The position numbers and the translations under genes were made by a program. The notes under the pieces are model-generated. The model did no database searches. It was not told the origin of the DNA and saw only the letters and a program-made list of their open reading frames with translations. Shown in pieces: positions 43,190 through 50,879 of a stretch of DNA of 64,000 bases (the first letter of the stretch is position 1; every line of letters begins with the position of its first letter). This DNA is from Granulicella rosea (lineage in GTDB: Bacteria > Acidobacteriota > Terriglobia > Terriglobales > Acidobacteriaceae): the NCBI RefSeq assembly GCF_900188085.1, contig NZ_FZOU01000002.1:558001-622000 (forward strand). The letters are read 5' to 3'.

Positions 43190-44436
43190 ACCTACAAACG
43201 ACACAGGCCGCGGAGAAGAAGCTGCTGCTCCAGACCTACGATCGGTATCCCATCCTGCTCGAATCGGGCAAGGGTGTGCACGTGCGGGATAGCGAGGGCA
43301 ACGAGTATCTCGATCTGCTGAGCGGCATCGGCGTGCTTGGACTCGGCTACTCGCATCCCGCAATTACCGCGGCGATCGTGGCTCAGGCAGACCGCCTGCT
43401 GCACACGTCGAACCTCTTCTATCATGCGGGCACGGCGGATCTTGCGCTGCGCTTGACCGAGATCAGCGGGATGGATCGCGTCTTCTTCTGCAACAGCGGA
43501 ACCGAAGCATGGGAGGCCGCATTGAAGATCGCGCGCGCCCACGCTCTGCGGCTGCGCAACGAAGGCAAACAGATCGGCACGAAGTTCCTCGCGCTCGAAC
43601 ACAGCTTCCACGGACGTTCGATGGGCTCAGTGTCGACCACGCACAAGGCGCTCTACCGCGAGCCCTTCGGCCCGCTCATCCCGACCGTCGAGTTCGTGCG
43701 CTTCAACGACATCGAAGACCTGCGCGCAAAGTTCTCAGACGACGTCTGCGGCATCTGCATCGAGGCCATCCAGGGCGAGGGCGGCATTCACCCCGTGTCG
43801 CAGGAGTTCTTCGCCGCAGCGCGTGAGCTTTGCGATTCCACCGGCGCCCTGCTCATCGCGGACGAGATTCAGTGCGGCTTCGGACGCACCGGCAAGTGGT
43901 TCGGCTATCAGCACTACGGCATCCTGCCCGATGTGACGACGCTCGCGAAGCCGCTTGCCGGCGGCCTGCCCATCGGGGCGACGCTCTGCACCGAAGAGGT
44001 CGCACGCGCCATCACGCCCGGCATGCATGGCACGACCTTCGGCGGCGGCCCGCTGGTCATCGCAGTCGCCCTCGCGGTGATCGACACGATGCAGAACGAG
44101 CACCTGCTCGCTCACATCGAAGAGGTCGGCGGCTACTTCCTCGCCGAGCTGCGCAAGCTGCAGCAGAAGCATGCGGCCATCGTCGACGTACGCGGCAAGG
44201 GCCTGATGGTCGGCGCCGAGATCGAGAACGCCACGCTGGCGAAGGACATCGCCGCGCAGATGCTGCAGCGCCACATCATCATCAACCGCACCAGCGAGAC
44301 GGTGCTCCGCTTCCTGCCCCCATACATCCTCGAACGCGAACACGTGGACGCCGCCATCCACGCGCTCGACGAGATTCTCACATCCCTCACCGCGTATGCG
44401 GGCAAAGCAGTTGCAGGAGAGCACATCCATGGATAA
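43186..44436 (+). CDS. argD: acetylornithine aminotransferase
   Basis: PLP-dependent conversion of N-acetylglutamate semialdehyde to N-acetylornithine. The product has 416 residues from ATG 43186, ATGA overlap with argB. Class III aminotransferase features: DLLSGIGVLGLGYSHPAI, CNSGTEAWEAALKIAR, LEHSFHGRSMGSVS, IEAIQGEGGIHP, the PLP Asp in LIADEIQCGFGRTGKW, and the Schiff-base Lys K255 in TLAKPLAGGLPIGA. Its 3' end overlaps argF by eight bases. Confidence 0.95.
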   Translation: MNLQTTQAAEKKLLLQTYDRYPILLESGKGVHVRDSEGNEYLDLLSGIGVLGLGYSHPAITAAIVAQADRLLHTSNLFYHAGTADLALRLTEISGMDRVFFCNSGTEAWEAALKIARAHALRLRNEGKQIGTKFLALEHSFHGRSMGSVSTTHKALYREPFGPLIPTVEFVRFNDIEDLRAKFSDDVCGICIEAIQGEGGIHPVSQEFFAAARELCDSTGALLIADEIQCGFGRTGKWFGYQHYGILPDVTTLAKPLAGGLPIGATLCTEEVARAITPGMHGTTFGGGPLVIAVALAVIDTMQNEHLLAHIEEVGGYFLAELRKLQQKHAAIVDVRGKGLMVGAEIENATLAKDIAAQMLQRHIIINRTSETVLRFLPPYILEREHVDAAIHALDEILTSLTAYAGKAVAGEHIHG

Positions 44437-45517
44437 CAAGACCGTCGTCATGACCCCCGCGCCCGGCGAAACACCCGCAACCGTGAAGGGCGGCGCATCG
44501 CTCGGCATCCAGTCCGACACCGCATTCTCGGAGGCGTCCAAGCGCCTGCGTGGCCGCGACCTCTGCTCCATCGCCGACCTCACCGTCGGCGAGACCGCGG
44601 CGATCATGGAACTCGCGCACGCAGTGAAGACGCACCCTGAAGATTTCCGCCACGCCCTCGATGCGCGCCAGATGGTGCTCTTCTTCGAGAAGGCTTCCCT
44701 GCGCACGCGCCTTACCTTCGAGGCCGCGATGAGCACCCTCGGCGGCAACGCCATCTTCGTCGACCAGACCGCATCGCCGCTCGGCGAGCGTGAGTCGCTC
44801 GCCGACATGGCGCACAACGTCGAGCGCTGGATGGACGTCATCGTCCTGCGCACCTACTCGCACGAGACCATCACCGAGATGGCCGCAAGCTCGAAGGTTC
44901 CGGTCATCAACGCGCTCTCGGACTACGAGCACCCGTGCCAGGCCATCGCCGACTTCTTCACGCTCGAAGAGCGCTTCGGCTCGGCCGAGGGACTCAACTT
45001 CGCCTATGTCGGCGACGGCAACAACGTCTGCCACTCGCTGATGCTCATCGCCGCGCAGCTCGGCGCGCACTGCCGCATCGCAACGCCCAAGGGCTTCGTG
45101 CCCAAGCTCGAGATCATCCACAAGGCCATCGAGATCTGCGAGCAGACCGGCGGCAGCCTCGAACTCATGCACGACCCCATCAAAGCCGTCACCGGCGTCG
45201 ACGCGGTCTACACCGACGTCTGCACCAGCATGGGTTTCGAGCACGAGGCCACCAAGCGCGCACCCATCTTCAAGCCCTACCAGGTGAACGAAGAGCTGAT
45301 GAAGCACGCGCAGCCGCACGCCGTCTTCATGCACTGCCTGCCCGCGCACCGCAACGCCGAGGTGACGGACGCAGTCCTCGACGGCCCGCAGTCCATCGTC
45401 TTCGACCAGGCCGAAAACCGCATGCACGCGCAGAAGGCCGTCCTGCTGATGCTGCTCGGCGGAGCGAAGCGCATCCCCAACAGCCGCGAGCGTGGCCTGA
45501 ACTCGCGCAAGCGGTAA
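44429..45517 (+). CDS. argF: ornithine carbamoyltransferase
   Basis: Forms citrulline from ornithine and carbamoyl phosphate. The product has 362 residues, about 40 longer than usual because of an N-terminal extension (residues 1-35). The carbamoyl-phosphate motif reads FEKASLRTRLTFE, with Leu where canonical enzymes have Thr (STRTR), a change also seen in acetyl- or succinyl-ornithine enzymes. The ornithine-type SMG loop (TDVCTSMGFEHE) and HCLPAHRNAEVT are kept, so ornithine remains the best substrate. DYEHPCQAIAD is the HPxQ motif. The gene is separated from argH by 138 bases with a family A repeat. Confidence 0.9.
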   Translation: MDNKTVVMTPAPGETPATVKGGASLGIQSDTAFSEASKRLRGRDLCSIADLTVGETAAIMELAHAVKTHPEDFRHALDARQMVLFFEKASLRTRLTFEAAMSTLGGNAIFVDQTASPLGERESLADMAHNVERWMDVIVLRTYSHETITEMAASSKVPVINALSDYEHPCQAIADFFTLEERFGSAEGLNFAYVGDGNNVCHSLMLIAAQLGAHCRIATPKGFVPKLEIIHKAIEICEQTGGSLELMHDPIKAVTGVDAVYTDVCTSMGFEHEATKRAPIFKPYQVNEELMKHAQPHAVFMHCLPAHRNAEVTDAVLDGPQSIVFDQAENRMHAQKAVLLMLLGGAKRIPNSRERGLNSRKR

Positions 45518-45527
45518 CTCATAAGCG

Positions 45528-45561
45528 TGTCATCCTGAGCGCAGCGAAGGACCTGCTTCTG
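45528..45561 (+). repeat. family A dispersed repeat between argF and argH
   Basis: TGTCATCCTGAGCGCAGCGA then AGGACCTGCTTCTG; nearly identical to the copy translated at 12662-12696 and to 26235-26275. It interrupts an otherwise tightly overlapped arginine operon. Confidence 0.85.
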
Positions 45562-45655
45562 TACTCGCACTTCATCAACACCAGCGGAGAAGAAGGCCAA
45601 CACCCTCTTCTCCGCTGCATCATTCGCAACAAGAGATTGGAACAAAGATTCAGCT

Positions 45656-47104
45656 ATGTCGACAGAGCCGAATAAGAACGCGAGCAAGATGTGGTCGGGC
45701 CGCTTCCGCGAGCCGCTCAACAAGCAGTTTGAAGAGTGGCAGCGCTCCTTCCCCTTCGACTACCGCCTGCTCCCGCAGGAGGTCGCCGCATCGAAGGCGC
45801 ACGCCCGCGCCATCGCCGCCGCAGGCATCCTCTCGGACGATGAGTTGAAGCAGATGCTCGACGGCCTCGACCGCGTCATCCCGCTGTCCGAAGAAGAGGG
45901 CGACATCGTCGCGCGTAATCCACAGGCCGAAGACATCCATCACTACACCGAGCTGCAGCTCACCAAGATCGTCGGCGACCTCGCACTGAAGCTCCACACC
46001 GGCCGCAGCCGCAACGAGCAGATCGCCACCGACATGCGCCTCTTCGTGCGCGACGCCATCGACGACACGCTCGTCGGTCTGAACGAGTGGGCCTACGCCC
46101 TCATCGAACTGGCCGAGCAGGCAGGCGACGCGTCGATGCCCTCGTACACTCACCTGCAGCGCGCAGAGCCGGTCACCGTAGCCCACTGGCTGCTCGCATA
46201 CGTCAGCATGATCGAGCGCGACATCAGCCGTCTCATCGACGCACGCAAGCGCATGAACCTCTGTCCTCTCGGCTCGGGCGCCATCGCCGGCGCGACGCTT
46301 GCACTAGACCGGACGATCGCCGCACGCGAGCTGAACTTCGACGGCCCAACGCCCAACTCCATGGACGCCACCAGCGACCGCGACTTCGCCGTCGAGTTCA
46401 CCCAGCATCTGTCACTGCTTGGGTTACATATCTCGCGCTTCGCCGAAGAACTCACCCTGCACTCCACCGCCGAGTTCGGCTTCCTCGATCTACCCGAGGC
46501 CTTCTCGACCGGCTCATCGGCCATGCCGCAGAAGAAGAACCCCGACCTCACCGAGCTGATCCGCGGCAAATCCGGCCGTCTCTTCGGCGCGTCGGCCACG
46601 CTTACGATGCTGATCAAGGGCCTGCCGCTCGCATACAACAAGGACTTGCAGGAAGGTCAAGAGCCGGTCTTCGACGCAGCCGACACCATCGCCGGCATCC
46701 TCAGCGTACTGCCCGCCTTCACGCGCTCGCTGAAGTTCCGCTACGACCGCATGAAGCTCGCCGCCGACACCGGCTACCTGAACGCCATGGCCGCCGCGAC
46801 CTATCTCTCGAACAACGGCGTGCCCTTCCGCAAGGCGCATGAGATCATCGGCAACGCCGTGCGCCTCGGCCTTGAGACCAAGCGTGAACTCGGCGAGATC
46901 GCGCTCGCTGAACTCCAGCAGCTCAGCCCGGCCTTTGGCGACGACTTCTTCGCCGCCATCACCCTCGAAGCCACGCTCGACTGCCACGACGTCATCGGCG
47001 GCACGGCGCGCGGGCGAGTCCAGCAAGCACTCGCCGCCGCAAAGTCCCGCCTTGGAATCACCGCAACAGGAGTCAAAGCAAAGGAGCAGCATGTCCCTGC
47101 TTAG
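45656..47104 (+). CDS. argH: argininosuccinate lyase
   Basis: Cleaves argininosuccinate to arginine and fumarate. The product has 482 residues. KMWSGRFREPLNKQFEEWQ, DIHHYTELQLTKIVG, KLHTGRSRNEQIATDMRLF and the superfamily signature GSSAMPQKKNPD (with the mobile-loop catalytic Ser) are all present, as is TSDRDFAVEF. The extended C-terminus ends VKAKEQHVPA. Overlaps the acetyltransferase gene by 14 bases. No argG is in the window. Confidence 0.95.
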   Translation: MSTEPNKNASKMWSGRFREPLNKQFEEWQRSFPFDYRLLPQEVAASKAHARAIAAAGILSDDELKQMLDGLDRVIPLSEEEGDIVARNPQAEDIHHYTELQLTKIVGDLALKLHTGRSRNEQIATDMRLFVRDAIDDTLVGLNEWAYALIELAEQAGDASMPSYTHLQRAEPVTVAHWLLAYVSMIERDISRLIDARKRMNLCPLGSGAIAGATLALDRTIAARELNFDGPTPNSMDATSDRDFAVEFTQHLSLLGLHISRFAEELTLHSTAEFGFLDLPEAFSTGSSAMPQKKNPDLTELIRGKSGRLFGASATLTMLIKGLPLAYNKDLQEGQEPVFDAADTIAGILSVLPAFTRSLKFRYDRMKLAADTGYLNAMAAATYLSNNGVPFRKAHEIIGNAVRLGLETKRELGEIALAELQQLSPAFGDDFFAAITLEATLDCHDVIGGTARGRVQQALAAAKSRLGITATGVKAKEQHVPA

Positions 47105-47708
47105 CACCCTCGAACCCGTCGCCGAGAAGACCTTCGCGGCGGATCCGGTCGACCACACCGGCGTCACCGTTCGCCAGGCAAAACTGGGCGATGCGGTCCA
47201 CATCTTCGACCTCGTCAACTCGCTCTCTCACGACGGCACGCTGCTGCGCCGCAATTACGCCGAGATCTGCGAGAACGTGCGCGACTTCGCCGTCGCCGAG
47301 TCGGCCGAGGGAGAGTTCCTCGGCTGCGGCGCGCTGCATCTCTATGGGCCACACCTCTCCGAGGTTCGCTCCATCGTCGTCAAGCCCGAGGCCAAGGGCC
47401 AGGGCGCCGGCGGCAAGCTGCTGCGCGCGCTGTTGCACGAGGCCGACTACCAAGGCGTCACCTGCGTCAGCCTCTTCACGCGCATCCCGGAGTTCTTCGA
47501 TCACTTTGGCTTTCGCGTCGTCGACCGCACCACTCTGCCGGACAAGATCTACAAAGACTGCCAGACCTGCCCGCGCCTCTATGCCTGCGACGAGGTCGCC
47601 ATGGTGCTCGGCGCGCTCCCCCGCATCGCCGTGCTCGGACCTTCGCTGATCCCGCAGCCGGAGTTGGTCAAGCTGCAGACCTCGGTCATTCCGCTGCATC
47701 GGCACTGA
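47091..47708 (+). CDS. argA: short GNAT-type N-acetylglutamate synthase
   Basis: First enzyme of arginine synthesis, glutamate + acetyl-CoA. The product has 205 residues from ATG 47091 (AAGGAG before), overlapping argH by 14 bases. It is a stand-alone GNAT domain like Mycobacterium tuberculosis Rv2747, without the kinase-like domain of E. coli ArgA: VRQAKLGDAVHIFDLVNSLS, LLRRNYAEICENVRDFAVAE, EVRSIVVKPEAKGQGAGGKL (acetyl-CoA loop), FTRIPEFFDHFGFRVVDR, and the family segment IYKDCQTCPRLYACDEVAM. The extra 40-residue C-terminus after the GNAT core is not typical. Confidence 0.88.
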   Translation: MSLLSTLEPVAEKTFAADPVDHTGVTVRQAKLGDAVHIFDLVNSLSHDGTLLRRNYAEICENVRDFAVAESAEGEFLGCGALHLYGPHLSEVRSIVVKPEAKGQGAGGKLLRALLHEADYQGVTCVSLFTRIPEFFDHFGFRVVDRTTLPDKIYKDCQTCPRLYACDEVAMVLGALPRIAVLGPSLIPQPELVKLQTSVIPLHRH

Positions 47709-47779
47709 TCCTCGCAAACGCCCGCGTCGAACTACTGTCCGATCAAAGCGCCTCTCCAGACCTGCGTTAGACTTGCAGG

Positions 47780-48451
47780 ATGGAACGCGGGTACTTCATC
47801 ACCTTCGAAGGGCTCGACGGCTCGGGCAAGACCACGCAGCTACGCCGTCTGGCCCAGAGCCTCACCGACCGCGGCTACCACGTCGTGACGCTGCGCCAGC
47901 CCGGCAGCACGGCGCTCGGCGATCGAATCCGCGGCGTCCTGCTGGACTCACGTTCCGAGGCCTCCGTCGGCCAGATCGCGCCGGCCGCGGAGCTGGCGCT
48001 CATGTTCGCCGACCGCGCCCAGGCCATCGCCGAGATCATCCTTCCCGCGCTCGCCGCCGGCAGCATCGTCCTCTGCGACCGCTACACCGACTCGTCCGAA
48101 GCCTACCAGGGCGGCGGGCGCCAGCTCGGCTCGGAGCGCATCCTTGCGCTGCATCGCGCGGTATGCGATGACCTGCAACCCGACCTGACGCTGCTCCTGC
48201 TACCTGATCTCGAGGCATCTCTGGCCCGCGCCCGCCGCCGCAACCAGCGCCACGTGCAGACAACCGGCTCCGACGAAAATCGCTTCGAGCGCGAGGATGA
48301 GATTTTCTACGGACGCATCCACACCGCATACGAGCAGATCGCCGCACGCGAGCCGCAGCGCGTCGTCGCCATCACCGACAACGCGTCTATTCCGGAGATC
48401 GAAGAACGCATCCACCGCATCGTCACCGCCCGGCTCGCATCGAGGTCTTAG
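47780..48451 (+). CDS. tmk: thymidylate kinase
   Basis: Phosphorylates dTMP to dTDP. The product has 223 residues. Walker A is FEGLDGSGKTTQ (K17); the DR(Y/H) motif is CDRYTDSSEAYQGGGRQLG. The usual TREPGGT is RQPGSTALG here, a variant of the P-loop partner motif that binds dTMP phosphate. LID-type basic residues lie in RARRRNQRHVQT. In many bacteria tmk is followed by holB; here holB is 6.2 kb away. The P450 gene begins three bases after the tmk stop. Confidence 0.93.
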   Translation: MERGYFITFEGLDGSGKTTQLRRLAQSLTDRGYHVVTLRQPGSTALGDRIRGVLLDSRSEASVGQIAPAAELALMFADRAQAIAEIILPALAAGSIVLCDRYTDSSEAYQGGGRQLGSERILALHRAVCDDLQPDLTLLLLPDLEASLARARRRNQRHVQTTGSDENRFEREDEIFYGRIHTAYEQIAAREPQRVVAITDNASIPEIEERIHRIVTARLASRS

Positions 48452-48454
48452 CCC

Positions 48455-49861
48455 ATGTCCACCGCAACGCCGCCCATGCCGCCTGAACCCATACCCGCCG
48501 AGCAGGGACCGTGGCGCATGCCACCCGGCCTCAAACGCAGCCTCCCTTTTTATGCGCTGAAGAAATGGGTGAAGCTGGGCGAGCCCATCCGCCTCTTCGA
48601 GTACCTGCATGCGAAGTACGGCAACATCGCCTACTACCGCTTCATGGGCACGCCCATCGTCTTCGTCAACGAGCCCGAGTACATTCGCGAGATCCTCATC
48701 AACCAGGCGCCCAGCTTCATCAAAGAGCGCACGCTCAAGCGCATGAAGATCCTGCTCGGCGAAGGCCTCATCACGTCGGACGATCCCATCCACATGCGCC
48801 AGCGCAAGATCGCCGCGCCGGCCTTCCATCGCCAGCGCATCGCAGCTTACGGCGACACCATCGTCGCATGCGCCGCCAACGCTACCACCAAGTGGCAAGA
48901 CGGCCAGACCCTCGACATCGCCGCCGCCAGCATGGACCTCTCGCTCGAGATCGTCGCGCGTACCCTCTTCGACACCGACGTGACGGACGACATCCGCTCG
49001 ATCAACGACGAGGTCAACACCATCATGGGGCTTTACAACTTCCTCGTCGCGATGCCCAAACTCGAAAGCTACCTGCACCTGCCCATCCCCGGCGTGGTGA
49101 AGTTTCGCAAGTCGCGCGAGCGTCTCAACCGCGTCGTCAACCGGCTCATCTCGGAGCACCGCGCCGCGGGCGTCGATCGTGGCGACCTGCTCTCCATGCT
49201 GCTCGCCTCGCGCTACGAGGCCACCGGAACGGAGGCCGAGACCGGCATGTCCGACGAACAGGTGCGCGATGAGGTTCTCACCATCTTCCTCGCGGGCTAT
49301 GAGACCGTCGCCAACGCGCTTACCTGGACCTGGTACTGCCTCTCGCAGAACCCCGAGGCCGAGACGCGCATGCACGCCGAACTGGATGCGGTCCTGAGCG
49401 AACGCACGCCGACCCTGGCCGATTACCCCAACCTGCGCTACACCGAGCAGGTCTTCGCCGAGGCGATGCGTCTCTATCCGCCCGCCTGGGCCATGGGCCG
49501 CATGTCGACCAAGCCCTTGCAGCTTGGCCCATACCTCATCCCGCCCGGCGCGCACTTTTTCTTTTCGCAGTACATCATGCACCGCTCGGCCGAATACTTC
49601 CCCGACCCGCTACGCTTCGACCCCGACCGACACACGCCGGAGCTGAAAGCCGCCCGCCCCAGGTTCGCCTACTTCCCCTTCGGCGGCGGCGGACGCCAGT
49701 GCATCGGCGAGAGCTTCGCCTGGATGGAGGGCGTGCTGTCGATCGCGACCATCGCGCAGCGCTGGCGCATGCGCTATCTCGGCAAAGAAGCGCCCGTCCC
49801 GCAGGCCAAGATCACGCTGCGTCCGCGCGACCCCATGATGATGCGCCTTGAAGCCCGTTAG
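48455..49861 (+). CDS. cytochrome P450 monooxygenase
   Basis: A 468-residue P450. The heme-thiolate Cys is C416 in FPFGGGGRQCIGESFA; the I-helix oxygen-activation motif is A280-G-Y-E-T284 (Glu in place of the common Asp); the K-helix ExxR lies in EAMRLYPP. The N-terminus is soluble in character (PPEPIPAEQGPWRMPPGLKR) with no membrane anchor, then FEYLHAKYGNIAYYRFMGTP. Sequence style is that of CYP102/CYP4-like fatty acid hydroxylases rather than actinobacterial soluble P450s. No redox partner gene is adjacent. Three bases after tmk; substrate unknown. Confidence 0.9.
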   Translation: MSTATPPMPPEPIPAEQGPWRMPPGLKRSLPFYALKKWVKLGEPIRLFEYLHAKYGNIAYYRFMGTPIVFVNEPEYIREILINQAPSFIKERTLKRMKILLGEGLITSDDPIHMRQRKIAAPAFHRQRIAAYGDTIVACAANATTKWQDGQTLDIAAASMDLSLEIVARTLFDTDVTDDIRSINDEVNTIMGLYNFLVAMPKLESYLHLPIPGVVKFRKSRERLNRVVNRLISEHRAAGVDRGDLLSMLLASRYEATGTEAETGMSDEQVRDEVLTIFLAGYETVANALTWTWYCLSQNPEAETRMHAELDAVLSERTPTLADYPNLRYTEQVFAEAMRLYPPAWAMGRMSTKPLQLGPYLIPPGAHFFFSQYIMHRSAEYFPDPLRFDPDRHTPELKAARPRFAYFPFGGGGRQCIGESFAWMEGVLSIATIAQRWRMRYLGKEAPVPQAKITLRPRDPMMMRLEAR

Positions 49862-49891
49862 GGCGGAGCGCCCAACACGTGTACAAAAGAA

Positions 49892-49927
49892 TTGTCATCC
49901 TTCGCGCTGCGGAGGATCTGCTTTTTG
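49892..49927 (+). repeat. family A dispersed repeat between convergent P450 and TPM genes
   Basis: TTGTCATCCTTCGCGCTGCG then GAGGATCTGCTTTTTG; matches 53555-53585. It ends at the TPM stop codon. Confidence 0.75.
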
Positions 49928-49929
49928 AA

Positions 49930-50859
49930 CTACCAGTCCCCGCTCGCGCCGCCACCGCCGGAGTCGCCGCCACCGCCACCGCTGAAGTCCGAGCTGCTCG
50001 TGTCGGAGCTGCTCGTGTCGGAGCTGCTCGTATCGAAGTTGCTGCCCGTATCGAAGCTGCTGCTTGTATCGGCAGTATCGTTGGAGTGACTGCTCAAGCT
50101 GTCGTCACTGGCAGCCGCGCCCGCCCCGTAGCTGCGGCCCCAGTCGATCGGCGCGGCAACGGCAGGATCGGTGTCCGTCGCCGGGGAGAAGAGCGTCGGC
50201 GACTCGCCCCGCGTCAAGCGTCTGTTCCGCCGCACAGCGCGAATGAAGAACCACACAAGAAACACGAGCGAGCCGCCAATCAACACAACCGCAAGCACGA
50301 TGGCGAGCGCTGAGTTTGAAGCACGCGTTACACGAGGCGCGACATCGGCATCGAGCGACACCCCCGCGTCGGCAGCGATCGCCTCAGCCACATCCCGCAC
50401 GCCGAGATTGATCGCCTCGTCGTAGTGCTCCGCGCGCAAGGCCGGAACCATCTCACGCCCGATGTCGCCCACCTTGGCGTCGTTCAGAATGCCTTCAAGC
50501 CCGTATCCGACTTCGATCCGCCGCTTGTGATCGTCGATGGCGAACAGCAGCAGCACGCCCCGGTCGGTCTTGCTCTCGCCGATCTTCCACTGATGGAAGA
50601 GTTTGTTGGCGAACTGGTCGACCGATACGCCTTCGAGCGTCTTCACCGTCACGACGATGACTTGCGCCTTCGTCAGCAGATGCAGCCGGGTACACATCGC
50701 CTCCGCTTGTTGCCGGCCGCCAGGCGAAAGAACGCCTGCGTAGTCGTCGATGTACGCCGTGGGAGCCGGCATCGAAGCAACCGTCTCGGCGACCGACAGA
50801 CCGCAGCAGATCCACACGACGTATACGAAGACCGCCCAGGAACGCATCATCCGTCTCAT
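49930..50859 (-). CDS. TPM-domain (YgcG family) membrane protein
   Basis: A 309-residue product: signal peptide (about 1-25), TPM domain (about 36-160, with YIDDYAGVLSPGGRQQAEAM, VDQFANKLFHQWKIGESK, DRGVLLLFAIDDHKRRIEVG and YGLEGILNDAKVGDI), one membrane helix (about 188-212), then a basic stop-transfer segment RRNRRLTRG. The C-terminal 80 residues are Ser/Asp-rich with the repeated unit DTSSS and end in the family hallmark GGGGDSGGGGASGDW. TPM proteins such as the plant TLP18.3 have acid-phosphatase-like activity; the bacterial role is unclear. A 15-base tandem array at 49988-50032 encodes the repeated units. Confidence 0.85.
   Translation of the reverse strand: MRRMMRSWAVFVYVVWICCGLSVAETVASMPAPTAYIDDYAGVLSPGGRQQAEAMCTRLHLLTKAQVIVVTVKTLEGVSVDQFANKLFHQWKIGESKTDRGVLLLFAIDDHKRRIEVGYGLEGILNDAKVGDIGREMVPALRAEHYDEAINLGVRDVAEAIAADAGVSLDADVAPRVTRASNSALAIVLAVVLIGGSLVFLVWFFIRAVRRNRRLTRGESPTLFSPATDTDPAVAAPIDWGRSYGAGAAASDDSLSSHSNDTADTSSSFDTGSNFDTSSSDTSSSDTSSSDFSGGGGGDSGGGGASGDW
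49988..50032. repeat. 15-base tandem repeat, three units, within the TPM gene
   Basis: Three near-perfect units TCGGAGCTGCTCGTG (first has TCC, last ends GTA), with two further decayed units to about 50068. In frame it gives repeats of DTSSS. The unit length of 15 allows copy-number change without frameshift. Confidence 0.85.
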
Positions 50860-50879
50860 ACACGCATTCTAGGCCTGGA

